From: Hyphomicrobiaceae bacterium
Lineage (GTDB): Bacteria > Pseudomonadota > Alphaproteobacteria > Rhizobiales > Methyloligellaceae
Direction of reading: 5' to 3'
Assembly (NCBI GenBank): GCA_028066055.1
Contig: JALCBY010000002.1
Location: 77,026-141,025, forward strand
Length of the DNA: 64,000 nt
Shown here: piece by piece, positions 43,560 through 52,752 of the stretch
Numbering within the stretch: the stretch's first letter is position 1
Layout of the letters: each line of letters opens with the position of its first letter
The notes under the pieces: generated by a model
Told to the model about the DNA's origin: nothing
Databases searched by the model: none
Seen by the model: the letters and a program-made list of their open reading frames with translations, nothing else
Translations under genes and position numbers: made by a program

Positions 43560-44735
43560 ATGAAACGAGTCAGTCTTCTCGCCGCGCTCGCGTTTGGCGC
43601 AACCATCGCATTATCCGCATCATCTTCAGACACTGTATTCGCAAAGGACAAGGTGAAAGTCGGATTTGTCGGTCCACTGACCGGTGGCGTTTCGGCGAAC
43701 GGTATCGGTGGCCGCAATTCCGCCGATCTTGCTGTGCGTCTGCGTAACAAGGATCCAAAGGCGAAATACGAATACGAACTCATCGTTCAGGACGACGAAT
43801 GCAAGCCGAATATCGGTGTGCAGGCCGCGACCAAGGTCGCAGCGGACAAGAAGGTGGTCGCCGCCGCGACCCACTATTGCTCGGCAGTCGCGATTGCCAC
43901 CGTCGACACCTACCACAAGTTCGGTCTGCCGGTTGTCGTCTGGGGAGCGGTGCTTCCCGCGATCACCTACGGCAACGACTATAAAGAAGTGCATCGCGTC
44001 AACGGTACCATGATCAACCAGAACCAGACCGCTGCAAAATTCATGCGCGATCTGGGTTACAAGACATGGGCGGTCATTCACGACACCACCGACTATGGCA
44101 AAGGCCACAACAAATTCTTCAGCGAGAACTTGAAAAAGAATGGCGGGGAAATCCTGGCCACATTCGGCGTCACAGCCGATCAGCAGGACTTCACGGCCGA
44201 ACTTACCAAGATCAAGGAACTCAACCCGGACGTCATTTACTTCGGCGGCCTGACGCCCATCGGCGTCCGCGTCCGTGCGCAGATGGACAAGCTCGGCGTC
44301 GACTCGCTGTTCCAGGGAACGTCGGGCATCGTTTCAGACGCTTTCATCAAGGGCGCTGGTGATCTCGGCGAAGGCATTGTCGCATTCCGCGAAGGTGCGC
44401 CGACCGCGAAACTGCCCGGCGGGAAATTCTTCCTCGAAAAATATGGCGCGGAAAAATACGATAATCCACCCGAGGCTTACGGCGCATTCGCATTTGCGGC
44501 GATGAACCTCATCCTCGACACCATCGAGAAAGAAGGCCCGGACCGCAAGAAGGTCCGCGCCGCGCTGAACGGGACCAAGGGCCGCGATTCCATCGTTGGT
44601 GAGATTTCCTTCGACGATCACGGCCAGAATACGGTTGCACTGATCACAAAGTATGTGATCCAGGACGGCAAGTGGACCGTCTGGGAAGATAGTGAATATG
44701 CGTCCGGCAAGCGCAAACTTGCACGGCAGAAATAA
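43560..44735 (+). CDS. livJ: branched-chain amino-acid-type ABC substrate-binding protein
   Basis: This protein is 391 residues from the ATG giving MKRVSLLAAL, with GGGAGG seven bases upstream. The signal peptide is about 1-27 (ending VFAKD). The mature protein has the LivJ/Leu-Ile-Val binding fold: KVKVGFVGPLTGGVSANG, a disulfide pair probably between DDECKP and THYCSA, and DPDVIYFGG-like LNPDVIYFGGL. The ligand could be Leu/Ile/Val or another amino acid or amide. It is first of five genes in livJHMGF order. A strong hairpin follows before livH. Confidence 0.9.
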   Translation: MKRVSLLAALAFGATIALSASSSDTVFAKDKVKVGFVGPLTGGVSANGIGGRNSADLAVRLRNKDPKAKYEYELIVQDDECKPNIGVQAATKVAADKKVVAAATHYCSAVAIATVDTYHKFGLPVVVWGAVLPAITYGNDYKEVHRVNGTMINQNQTAAKFMRDLGYKTWAVIHDTTDYGKGHNKFFSENLKKNGGEILATFGVTADQQDFTAELTKIKELNPDVIYFGGLTPIGVRVRAQMDKLGVDSLFQGTSGIVSDAFIKGAGDLGEGIVAFREGAPTAKLPGGKFFLEKYGAEKYDNPPEAYGAFAFAAMNLILDTIEKEGPDRKKVRAALNGTKGRDSIVGEISFDDHGQNTVALITKYVIQDGKWTVWEDSEYASGKRKLARQK

Positions 44736-44747
44736 CGCACACAGATA

Positions 44748-44783
44748 CCGGACCGGTGGTGCGCCGCGCGGCCGCCGGTCCGG
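44748..44783 (+). other. hairpin between livJ and livH
   Basis: CCGGACCGG (44748-44756) pairs perfectly with CCGGTCCGG (44775-44783) around an 18-base GC-rich loop. The lack of a T-run and its place after the binding-protein gene suggest an mRNA processing or stability element that favours livJ over the permease genes. Confidence 0.5.
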
Positions 44784-44822
44784 CCAATAACAATAAGAAA
44801 ATCGCGGTTGGGGGGCACCCGC

Positions 44823-45743
44823 ATGGATATCGGATTCCTTGCGCAATATCTTATGAATGGCTTGATGCTGGGTATGATTTATGCCCTCGTCGCGGTCGGG
44901 TTTACGCTCTTTTTCGGTGTGCTCGACGTCATCAAATTCTCCCATGGGGACGTGCTGACAGTTGGGGCATTTGCCGGACTGGCCACCTTTCTTGGGCTTG
45001 AAGCGGCGGGCATTTCCCATCCGGCCATCCAGATTCTCATCGTCGTCATCGTGTCGATTGTTCTGATCGCCGCGCTCGGAGCGGTTATCGCGCGCACCAT
45101 CGTGCTGCCCATTCGCTCCGCGCCGCCCCTCAACACGCTGCTCATAACGCTGATGCTGGGCACCGTGCTTCGCGAGGCAGTCCGTCTTTTCTATCCGCAA
45201 GGCGCAAACCCGCAGCCCTTCCCGGCCCTGCTGCCGACAAACTCTCTCACCCTGGGCAATTTCAATCTGCGCCTGGACAACGTCATCATGTTGGTTGCCG
45301 GCGTCGCGGTCATCGTGGGGACGCAGCTTCTTCTGAACCGGACCAAGCTCGGCCTCGCCATCCGCGCCGTCGCGCAGGATGAAGAGACCGCGCGGACCAT
45401 GGGTGTGAATTTCACGCTGATTGTCCTGATCACGTTTGCGCTTGGCTCCGGGCTCGCAGCCTTTGCTGGCCTGATGAACGGCCTCTATTACAACGAGATC
45501 AACTTCGGAATGGGTCTTCTGCTCGGCGCCATCGGCTTTTCTTCAGCCATCGTCGGCGGATTGGGCAATATTTACGGCGCCATCCTCGGTGGCTTCCTTT
45601 TTGCCGGCCTGCAGACGATCGGCGCGGTCGCCCTGCCCTTTGCCAGCGCATACAAGGACGTCTTTGCATTCGGCGTGATCATCGCCATCATGGCGTGGCG
45701 CCCGACCGGCCTGATCCAGGAAAAGATCTCCGAGCGGGTGTGA
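44823..45743 (+). CDS. livH: branched-chain amino-acid ABC permease LivH
   Basis: This protein is 306 residues from the ATG behind a GGGGGG ribosome site. It has eight or so membrane segments and the LivH features GMIYALVAVGFTLFFGVLDVIKFSHGD (split after the Gly) and RAVAQDEETARTMGVN, the loop that contacts the ATPases. It forms the channel with LivM. The livM start lies 3 bp after its stop, so both are made together. Confidence 0.93.
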   Translation: MDIGFLAQYLMNGLMLGMIYALVAVGFTLFFGVLDVIKFSHGDVLTVGAFAGLATFLGLEAAGISHPAIQILIVVIVSIVLIAALGAVIARTIVLPIRSAPPLNTLLITLMLGTVLREAVRLFYPQGANPQPFPALLPTNSLTLGNFNLRLDNVIMLVAGVAVIVGTQLLLNRTKLGLAIRAVAQDEETARTMGVNFTLIVLITFALGSGLAAFAGLMNGLYYNEINFGMGLLLGAIGFSSAIVGGLGNIYGAILGGFLFAGLQTIGAVALPFASAYKDVFAFGVIIAIMAWRPTGLIQEKISERV

Positions 45744-45746
45744 ACC

Positions 45747-46913
45747 ATGAATTCCGGTGAAAAACAGACCCCAGCAACACTCTGGCCGGCGCTTGCCGGC
45801 ACGGCTCTCACAATCGTCTATGTCATTTTACTTCTTAAAGTGGAGTCGCAGACGGAAGTCATCGGCCTGCTGGTCGTCGGTGCCCTGGCAATCCTGGCCA
45901 CGTCCTGGTCAGGCCATCTCGCGCGCGCCGGACAGGCGCTCACCCATCACGAAAGCATCCTTCACCTGCTGGTCATTTTCGGTGCACTCGTGATCATCGG
46001 CTTTTTCCGCGAGGATCACTTCACGCTGCTTCTGCTCACAACGGTGATGCTCTATGTGCTTGCCACCCTCGGTCTCAATCTCCAGTTCGGCTACGCGGGC
46101 GTGCTCAATTTCGCCGGTGCTTCCTTCTTCGGCATTGGTGGCTATACGGCGGCGGTGCTCGGCGCCCATACGCCGGTTCCCGACCTGCTGATCATTCTCG
46201 CCGGCGGCGTGATGGCGGCCCTTATCGGTTCGATTTTGCTGCTGCCGGTGCTGCGCACGCGCGGGCACTACGCGGCGGTGGTAACGATCGCCTTCGCCTT
46301 GCTGTTCAAGGTCTTCCTGGAGGTCAACGATATTCTCGGCGGCCCGCAGGGCCTGCAGGTGCCCGGAATGGAAATGTTCGGGTGGAAATTCAACAATAAC
46401 ATCGAGATCGGCGCGCTGGAGCTGTCATTCTACGTCAACTATCTGATCGTCATTCTCCTCGTCCTCATTGCGGCATTTGCCCTGGTGCGGCGGCTGGAGC
46501 GGTCCTGGGTGGGTCTCAACCTCGATGCGCTGCGTCTCGACGAAACGGCGGCGACCTGTTTCGGCCTCAACATCGTGCGCTGGAAGGTCACCGCGTTCCT
46601 GCTCGGGAACTTCCTAATCGGCATTGCCGGAGCCCTTTCCGGCATGGTCATCGGGTTCGTCGCACCGACAAGCTTCACGTTCGCCGACTCCCTTATTCTC
46701 GTGTCGATCGTTCTGCTCGGCGGTATCGGCAATGTCTGGGGCCTGGTTCTCGCGACCGCCATCGTCGTCATCATTCCGGAGAAGCTGCAGGCCATCCAGG
46801 AATACCGGTTCCTTCTCTATGCAGCGATGGTGATGCTGATGCTGCTGTTCCGGCCCGAAGGACTTCTTCCCCGTCCCGTCCGGCATTACTTCCCCGGCTG
46901 GAGGCCAAAATGA
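45747..46913 (+). CDS. livM: branched-chain amino-acid ABC permease LivM
   Basis: This 388-residue protein has an N-terminal extension of two or three extra helices (about 1-80) before the standard LivM part, which has LATLGLNLQFGYAGVLNFAG and a late DETAATCFGLNIVRWKV coupling loop. A C-terminal MLMLLFRPEGLLPR segment is typical. Its stop overlaps the livG start (ATGA). It pairs with LivH. Confidence 0.93.
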   Translation: MNSGEKQTPATLWPALAGTALTIVYVILLLKVESQTEVIGLLVVGALAILATSWSGHLARAGQALTHHESILHLLVIFGALVIIGFFREDHFTLLLLTTVMLYVLATLGLNLQFGYAGVLNFAGASFFGIGGYTAAVLGAHTPVPDLLIILAGGVMAALIGSILLLPVLRTRGHYAAVVTIAFALLFKVFLEVNDILGGPQGLQVPGMEMFGWKFNNNIEIGALELSFYVNYLIVILLVLIAAFALVRRLERSWVGLNLDALRLDETAATCFGLNIVRWKVTAFLLGNFLIGIAGALSGMVIGFVAPTSFTFADSLILVSIVLLGGIGNVWGLVLATAIVVIIPEKLQAIQEYRFLLYAAMVMLMLLFRPEGLLPRPVRHYFPGWRPK

Positions 46914-47755
46914 ACGCAGCCCGAAAGACAAAGCGCGCGCGCGCAGGCAGCCCTGCGGCGGCAAGAAAGAAGAAGGCCGAGGCAGCCGTCATGATGTCTG
47001 CCGAAAAGCTGACCAAGCGGTTCGGCGGGGTCGTCGCCCTCGACAGTCTGGAGCTGGAGTTGCGGCAAGGCGAGATCCTTGGCCTTATCGGGCCGAACGG
47101 ATCGGGCAAGACCACGTTCTTTAACGTTGTGACGGGAATCTACCCGGCGAATGACGGGCATGTCCGTTTTGATGGCGCCGACATTACCAACGCATCGCCG
47201 CAGTCGGTCTACCATGCCGGTATCGCCCGCACATTCCAGCGCTCACGCCTGTCGCTTCCCTTGTCGATCTTCGACAACATCATGATCGGCAATCACGCAC
47301 GGCTGAACCAGGGGCTCTGGTTCAACCTGATATCCCGTGCTGCTTTCAAACAGGAATTCGAAGAGAGTTTCGAAACGGCGCGCGAACTCGTCCACATCTT
47401 CGACGCCCCTCTCGCAGATCGCATGTTCGATCCGGTTGCGGGGCTTCCGATGATCGACCGGCGGCGCATCGAGATCTGCCGCGCGCTGATCAGCCAGCCC
47501 AAGCTACTCCTCCTCGACGAGCCGTCGGCCGGGATGACCCATGAGGAAACAGCACAACTCATGGACGATATTCTTGAAGTGCGCGGGCGTATGGAAGGGT
47601 TGAGCATCATCATCGTCGAGCACGAAATGGGGGTGATCGAACGCATTACCGAACGTTGCGTCGTGCTCAACTTTGGCCGCAAGATCGCCGAGGGTACGTT
47701 CAAACAGATCTCGAATGACCGCGAGGTGCAGGAAGCCTATCTGGGGATCGAATGA
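46910..47755 (+). CDS. livG: branched-chain amino-acid ABC ATPase LivG
   Basis: This 281-residue protein begins with a basic 23-residue leader (ARKTKRARAGSPAAARKKK) before the ABC domain; a start at the inner Met (residue 24) is also possible. Walker A is GPNGSGKTTFF and Walker B is LLLLDEPSAGM. The usual LSxGQ signature is replaced by LPMIDRRRIEICRAL, a divergent form that may lower or alter nucleotide hydrolysis. The ATG overlaps the livM stop, and the gene overlaps livF by four bases. Confidence 0.9.
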   Translation: MNAARKTKRARAGSPAAARKKKAEAAVMMSAEKLTKRFGGVVALDSLELELRQGEILGLIGPNGSGKTTFFNVVTGIYPANDGHVRFDGADITNASPQSVYHAGIARTFQRSRLSLPLSIFDNIMIGNHARLNQGLWFNLISRAAFKQEFEESFETARELVHIFDAPLADRMFDPVAGLPMIDRRRIEICRALISQPKLLLLDEPSAGMTHEETAQLMDDILEVRGRMEGLSIIIVEHEMGVIERITERCVVLNFGRKIAEGTFKQISNDREVQEAYLGIE

Positions 47756-48474
47756 GTAAGGCAGATACATCGGGTTTGCAGGTTTCGGACGTCTACACCG
47801 CCTACGACAAGGCGGATGTGCTCGAGGGGGTCAACCTTGAGGCGAAACCGGGAAAGATCACATGCCTTCTGGGATCGAACGGTTCCGGCAAGTCTACCCT
47901 GATCCGTTCCATCCTCGGGCTGACGCCGCCGAACCGGGGCAACATCACATTTGAGGGGATCGAACTGCGCGGCCTGCCGACCCATAAGGTCATCGCGACC
48001 GGGATATCCTGCATTCCGGAAGGACGTCAGGTCTTCCCGAAACTGACCGTGGAGGAAAATCTCCGCATTGGCGCCTACCAGGAAGATTCCGCTGGCGAAA
48101 TCCAGCGGCGTTTCGACGAAGTCTACGAGACATTTCCGCGCCTTGCCGACCGCAAGGCACAGCTTGCGGGCACGATGTCCGGCGGTGAACAGGCGATGGT
48201 GTCCATCGGACGCGGCCTGATGCGAGCGCCAAAACTCCTGTTGATCGATGAACCGTCCCTCGGGTTGGCTCCTCTGCTGGTCAAAGAGAATTTCAACATC
48301 ATCCGGCGCATCAATCAGCAGGGCATCACGGTCTTTCTGGTCGAGCAAAACGTCCATCAGACGCTGGCCATCTCGGACTACGGCTATGTCCTCTCGAAGG
48401 GACGTGTGGTCGCCTCGGGCACACCGAAACAACTGTCGAAGACAAAAGAGGTTCACGAAGCCTACTTTGGTTAA
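47752..48474 (+). CDS. livF: branched-chain amino-acid ABC ATPase LivF
   Basis: This 240-residue ABC protein has Walker A LGSNGSGKSTL, a signature TMSGGEQAMVSIGRGLM and Walker B LLLIDEPSLGL, all close to consensus. It ends VHEAYFG, as in the family. It pairs with LivG, whose signature is divergent, so LivF probably supplies the better-formed ATP site. It closes the liv operon; 243 bp without a recognised gene follow before ubiG. Confidence 0.93.
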   Translation: MSKADTSGLQVSDVYTAYDKADVLEGVNLEAKPGKITCLLGSNGSGKSTLIRSILGLTPPNRGNITFEGIELRGLPTHKVIATGISCIPEGRQVFPKLTVEENLRIGAYQEDSAGEIQRRFDEVYETFPRLADRKAQLAGTMSGGEQAMVSIGRGLMRAPKLLLIDEPSLGLAPLLVKENFNIIRRINQQGITVFLVEQNVHQTLAISDYGYVLSKGRVVASGTPKQLSKTKEVHEAYFG

Positions 48475-48717
48475 GCGGCGGCGCGGAACTCAGTCCGACG
48501 CTATCGCACATTCATGACCGACGATGTCGCGCCGCCGTGCGACGGCTCCTGACGATTGGGCCTGACTGCACATACGGACAAGCATGCCCGCCTGCCTTAT
48601 CCGCCACGATACAATGGATCGTCCCACCGATGGCGACGAGAAGCCCTTTCCTGGCATAATGATCCGAAGCTGAAATGACCACGTATTCAGGGCTCATAAC
48701 ACGCACTGAACACTACG

Positions 48718-49509
48718 ATGCTCAGGAAAGATATCCTCAAGCCCTTCTCTCTCGACCACACAAGAGAAGAGGAATTTGCCAAATTCGAGCAGCTCGCTGA
48801 GGAGTGGTGGCGGCCCGACGGCGCATTCAAGGTCGTGCACCAGTTCAACCGGGCGCGTGTCGAATATCTGACGGAACTCCTGCCGCGCGCTTTTGCACTG
48901 GCACCCACCCCCGACCGCCCGCTCAGCGGTCTTCGCATTGTGGATGTCGGCTGTGGTGCGGGGTTGGCTGCCGAACCCCTGGCGCACGCCGGCGCCGAGG
49001 TCGTCGGCATCGATCCTGTGGCGCGGAATATCGAGATTGCCCGCTGGCATATGAAGGAAACGGGCGCGGACATCGATTATCGCAACATGTTGCCGGAAGA
49101 GTTTGCAAAAACGGGCAAACAGTTCGATGTGGTTCTTTCACTGGAAGTGGTCGAGCATGTTGCCGACGTGTCACTGTTTCTTACCTCATGCGCGCAACTC
49201 GTGGCACCGGGAGGCCTGCTTGTCCTGGCCACGTTGAATAGGACCCTGAAGTCTTTTGTCTTCGCGATCGTCGGTGCGGAATATGTCCTGCGGCTTCTTC
49301 CGCGCGGCACTCATGACTGGCGAAAGTTCCTGTCTCCCGACGAGATTTCCAGGCAACTGGAGCCGAACGGGATGCAGGAATTCGAAAAGACCGGTATGAG
49401 CTTCAATCCGCTGCGCCGCACATTCCGCTGCAGCAGCGATGTCAGCGTCAACTATGTACAAGTCTTTCGGCGGCCTGCATCTCCAGACAGTCCTCAATCA
49501 CGCTCCTGA
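48718..49509 (+). CDS. ubiG: ubiquinone biosynthesis O-methyltransferase UbiG
   Basis: This 263-residue class I SAM-dependent methyltransferase performs both O-methylations of ubiquinone synthesis. It has EEWWRPDGAFKVVHQFN at the start, the SAM-binding motif IVDVGCGAGLAAEPLA (about 77-92), GIDPVARNIEIA, and VLSLEVVEHVADV. The C-terminal RLLPRGTHDWRKFLSPDE is the UbiG signature. The last 62 bases overlap the end of the convergent glutathione peroxidase gene. Confidence 0.93.
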   Translation: MLRKDILKPFSLDHTREEEFAKFEQLAEEWWRPDGAFKVVHQFNRARVEYLTELLPRAFALAPTPDRPLSGLRIVDVGCGAGLAAEPLAHAGAEVVGIDPVARNIEIARWHMKETGADIDYRNMLPEEFAKTGKQFDVVLSLEVVEHVADVSLFLTSCAQLVAPGGLLVLATLNRTLKSFVFAIVGAEYVLRLLPRGTHDWRKFLSPDEISRQLEPNGMQEFEKTGMSFNPLRRTFRCSSDVSVNYVQVFRRPASPDSPQSRS

Positions 49510-50032
49510 TACGGGGCGAGCGCACCCTGATCGGCGTGGAGAACCATCCGGCCAGGTTTCCGTTCGGCGCAATCACGTATTTGTAGAAATTCCATTTGGG
49601 CACAGCATGTTTGCCCGCGACCTTTGCAATCTGCTGGAAAAACGGATGCATCTCCTGCCCCCTCACGGCCACCTTCTCCGTTAAAGGAATTGTGATGTTC
49701 AGCTCCGACCGATAGATGTCATGCACGATCTCGTCGTCACAGGGCTCCTGTCGTCCGAAGTCGTTCGACGGGACCGCCAGAACGACAAGTCCCCGCGTGC
49801 CGAGGTCGCTGTGAAGAGACTGGAGGTCTGCGAACTGAGCCCGGAAGCCGCATCGCGACGCAGTGTTCACCACAAGAACGGTCTTGCCCGTCATCGCAGA
49901 CAGCGAAACCGGTGCCCCGCCTATCCGCGTGAAGGCCGCGTCGCCAAGCCGTGTATCCCCGCATGCCGGATCGAAAACCGCCTGCTTCGGGGCAAACAGC
50001 AGTGACAAAGCTGAAAAAACTGAACCTGACAT
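49448..50032 (-). CDS. glutathione peroxidase family protein
   Basis: This 194-residue protein has VVNTASRCGFRAQFADLQSL with the peroxidatic Cys near residue 61, NDFGRQEP (the Gln of the triad) and WNFYKYVIAPNG (the Trp/Asn). The first 20 residues may be a weak signal or anchor (VFSALSLLFAP). It would reduce hydrogen peroxide or lipid hydroperoxides with thioredoxin or glutathione. The convergent overlap with ubiG covers its last 20 codons, and its C-terminal ~10 residues are not conserved-looking. Confidence 0.88.
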   Translation of the reverse strand: MSGSVFSALSLLFAPKQAVFDPACGDTRLGDAAFTRIGGAPVSLSAMTGKTVLVVNTASRCGFRAQFADLQSLHSDLGTRGLVVLAVPSNDFGRQEPCDDEIVHDIYRSELNITIPLTEKVAVRGQEMHPFFQQIAKVAGKHAVPKWNFYKYVIAPNGNLAGWFSTPIRVRSPRIRSVIEDCLEMQAAERLVHS

Positions 50033-50266
50033 GTCAATTCGTCTTTTTGCGTCTGCCGGTCTTGCGGCACGATTGTTTCATAAGCTTTTCATAATGCCGC
50101 AACCCCGCGATATCAGATCAATTGTTTTCCAAATTTGACGGTATTTTGTTGTGCTGACAGTCGGGTTACGGTCCGGACAGCCTGCCAGATCAGTCTTTGC
50201 AAATCCTGGGCTTTCCGAAAGGAGCACATTTCCCTTCAGGTTCCCCCCGACGTCCGGAGAAAGCAC

Positions 50267-50944
50267 ATGCATATCGGTTTGATCGGTGGTATCGGCCCGT
50301 CCGCCACCGAGTTTTACTATCGCGGCCTAACGAGAGCTCATGCGTCGGCACAGAAACGCATGGAGCTGACCATCGTTCATGCGGACATGGGTGACCTGCT
50401 TCACAACGCGACCCATGGTGCGAAGACCGAACAGGCCCGGATCTATCTGGAACTTGTGAAGCGCCTGGAAGCCGCCGGCGCCGAGGCCGTGGCGATAACT
50501 TCCATGGGCGGCCATTTTTGCGTGCGGGAACTGGAGGAGATTTCACCGCTACCGGTGATCAATGCCATCCCTGTGCTGGACCAGTATCTTGCCGAAAACG
50601 GTATCAAACGCGCCGGTCTCATCGGGACGCGCTTCGTCATGGAGACAGGCGTTTACGGAGGTGTTTCGGCAGCCGAGTTTGCTCTTCCGCCGGGCGACGA
50701 TCGGCCCCGCGTCCACGACACCTATATCGCAATTGCGTCGTCCGGTTCGGCAACCGATGAACAGCGGGCCTATCTGTTCGAGATCGGAAAAAAGCTCTGC
50801 AGCGAGCAAGGCGCGGAAACGGTCATTCTCGGCGGCACCGATCTGTTTCTGGCTTTCGAGGGGCAGGACTGCGGATTTCCGGTCATCGATGCGGCGGAGG
50901 TGCATATTGCGGCGCTCTATCGGGCGTCGGTCGGAAGCGCATGA
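50267..50944 (+). CDS. Asp/Glu-racemase-superfamily protein lacking both usual catalytic cysteine motifs
   Basis: This protein is 225 residues from the ATG giving MHIGLIGGIGPSATEFYYRGL, with GGAG seven bases upstream. The fold is that of Asp/Glu racemases (two Rossmann-like halves). In active racemases the first catalytic motif is (C/T)NTxH and the second is GCTE. Here these places read SMGGHFC and LGGTDLFLAF, so the second cysteine is glycine and the first is shifted. Racemase activity is therefore doubtful; a lyase, isomerase or binding role is possible. Other conserved parts (NAIPVLDQYLAENGIKRAGLIGT) are intact. The divergent gpx gene lies 234 bp away. Confidence 0.7.
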   Translation: MHIGLIGGIGPSATEFYYRGLTRAHASAQKRMELTIVHADMGDLLHNATHGAKTEQARIYLELVKRLEAAGAEAVAITSMGGHFCVRELEEISPLPVINAIPVLDQYLAENGIKRAGLIGTRFVMETGVYGGVSAAEFALPPGDDRPRVHDTYIAIASSGSATDEQRAYLFEIGKKLCSEQGAETVILGGTDLFLAFEGQDCGFPVIDAAEVHIAALYRASVGSA

Positions 50945-51036
50945 TCTCCGTTTTGGCTCACGTCCGGAGCGACCCGCATCGGATGCGATGCCTCGCACAA
51001 CCATGCTATAATCCGGTTTTGATCAGGGAGAGCGTC

Positions 51037-51396
51037 ATGTCCCGCGTATCGCAGTTGGCAGCTTGTGTTTTCGCCTGGGCCCTGCTGGGCACGGTATCCA
51101 CATCGGCGGATCCGAACTACGGATATCAGCGTGGCAACCCTTACCCCTATCCGCCTGTCTACGCGCCACCCGCCTATCCCGCACCCGCTCAGCCGCAGGT
51201 GACCATCCCGCAAGGGTCGCCTGTAACCGTCGTCGTGGCGCCCAATGCGCGGATCATCACCACGGCTCCGCCGAACGCCACGCTGCCGGCGGGGTGGGTA
51301 TGGGCACGCCCGGCAAACTGCGGCGAGTACAGATACTGGAACGGGACGGAATGTCTCGACGCGCGCGATTATCCGCCTGACCTGAGTGCTCGTTAA
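51037..51396 (+). CDS. small exported Pro/Tyr-rich protein
   Basis: This protein is 119 residues from the ATG giving MSRVSQLAAC, with GGGAGAG upstream. Residues 1-24 look like a signal peptide (ending STSADPN). A Pro/Tyr-rich segment (YPYPPVYAPPAYPAPAQP) is followed by a beta-rich part (VTVVVAPNARIITTAPP) and two cysteines (ANCGEYRYWNGTECLDARD) that could form a disulfide. No family is recognised. It is probably a secreted or surface protein. It starts 92 bp after the racemase-like gene. Confidence 0.65.
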   Translation: MSRVSQLAACVFAWALLGTVSTSADPNYGYQRGNPYPYPPVYAPPAYPAPAQPQVTIPQGSPVTVVVAPNARIITTAPPNATLPAGWVWARPANCGEYRYWNGTECLDARDYPPDLSAR

Positions 51397-51476
51397 AACG
51401 ATCTGGTCTTGAAGCACCAGACGGCAACAGGCTTACCGCCCTCATAACAGCGTCTGCCCGAAAACCGGAGAACCTC

Positions 51477-52628
51477 ATGGGCTCTTCTATCCGCCCTTTC
51501 GAAGTCGCGATCCCCGACAAAACGCTGGAGTGCATCCGCAGCAGAGTTGCGGCCTACCCCTGGGACGACATGCCTGCACTCGACGGATGGGAGCTCGGCG
51601 CAAATCTCGACTATATGAAGGCGCTTTGTGCCTATTGGCTGGAGGAATTCGATTGGCGGGCGCAGGAAACAGCGATCAATCGTTTCGACCACTTCATCGC
51701 GCCGGTCGATGGTCTCGATATTCATTTCATTCACGAAAGAGGCAGCGGTCCGGCGCCAAGACCGCTGTTGATCAGCCACGGCTGGCCGGGGTCGGTCGTT
51801 GAATTTCTGCATGTCATCGAGCCGCTGGCACACCCCGAGCGCTTCGGCGGCAGCGCGGAGGACGCGTTCGACGTCATTGCGCCGTCACTGCCGGGCTTCG
51901 GTTTTTCGGGCAAACCGGAGCGGCCCATCGGCCCGCGCGAAATGGCAGGGCTGTTCGCAAAGCTGATGACCGACACCCTCGGTTACGAAAAATATATCGC
52001 CCAGGGCGGTGATTGGGGTGGCGCCGTATCAAGCTGGCTGGGATACGAGCACGCACCCGCATGCCGCGCGATACACCTGAACATAATGACCATGCGTCAC
52101 CCGGACGGGCCGCAGGGAGTTGAAGAGGAAGAATGGGCCTCACGTTTCGCCAGGGACCAGCAAATCCAGGACGGCTACCGCACCCAGCAAGCGACCAAGC
52201 CGCAAAGCCTGAGCTATGCGATGATGGACAGCCCCGTGGGCGTCGCGGCCTGGATCGTCGAGAAATTCGAGGGTTGGTCGGATACCCGGGGCGGCGATAT
52301 CGAGACAGTGCACAGCAAGGACGCGTTGCTGACCAACATCATGGTCTATCTGGTGACAGGCACCTTCGCGACGGCAAGCTGGATTTATGCCGGGCGGCGC
52401 GCGGAAGGCGGCCGGTTGCTGTCGCCGGAAGGGCGGCGTGTCGAGGTTCCGACGGCCTGCGCCCTCTTCCCTGAAGAGCTGCTTGAATGGCCACCACGCA
52501 GCTATGTCGAGCGTGTCTACAACGTCACTCGATGGACCGAGTTCGCCAAAGGCGGTCATTTCGCGGCAATGGAACAACCCAACGTCCTGATCGACGATAT
52601 CCGCAGCTTCGCCCGCAGCTTGACGTAG
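51477..52628 (+). CDS. epoxide hydrolase (alpha/beta hydrolase with N-terminal EHN domain)
   Basis: This 383-residue protein has an N-terminal EHN domain (about 1-110; IPDKTLECIRSRVAAYPW) and an alpha/beta core with HGWPGS (oxyanion), GGDWGG (nucleophile Asp) and GGHFAAMEQP (catalytic His). A cap tyrosine, in IYAGRRAEGG or nearby, can assist ring opening. It is the bacterial epoxide-hydrolase 1 type, hydrolysing epoxides to diols in the cytoplasm; the natural substrate is unknown. The start lies 80 bp after the exported-protein gene. Confidence 0.88.
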   Translation: MGSSIRPFEVAIPDKTLECIRSRVAAYPWDDMPALDGWELGANLDYMKALCAYWLEEFDWRAQETAINRFDHFIAPVDGLDIHFIHERGSGPAPRPLLISHGWPGSVVEFLHVIEPLAHPERFGGSAEDAFDVIAPSLPGFGFSGKPERPIGPREMAGLFAKLMTDTLGYEKYIAQGGDWGGAVSSWLGYEHAPACRAIHLNIMTMRHPDGPQGVEEEEWASRFARDQQIQDGYRTQQATKPQSLSYAMMDSPVGVAAWIVEKFEGWSDTRGGDIETVHSKDALLTNIMVYLVTGTFATASWIYAGRRAEGGRLLSPEGRRVEVPTACALFPEELLEWPPRSYVERVYNVTRWTEFAKGGHFAAMEQPNVLIDDIRSFARSLT

Positions 52629-52752
52629 AGCCGGTCCCGGTCCAGGACGTGCCACACCGGGCGTGCGACACGCGGGATTTACGTCCTTAATGGCACCAAT
52701 TATTGTCGGCCCGCTTTGGCGCGCGAATCGCAATCATTCAGGACATGTTTCA

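Noticed and set aside
48512-48706. 64-codon minus-strand open frame between livF and ubiG
   Set aside because: No family, no good ribosome site, Arg-rich end; treated as non-coding.
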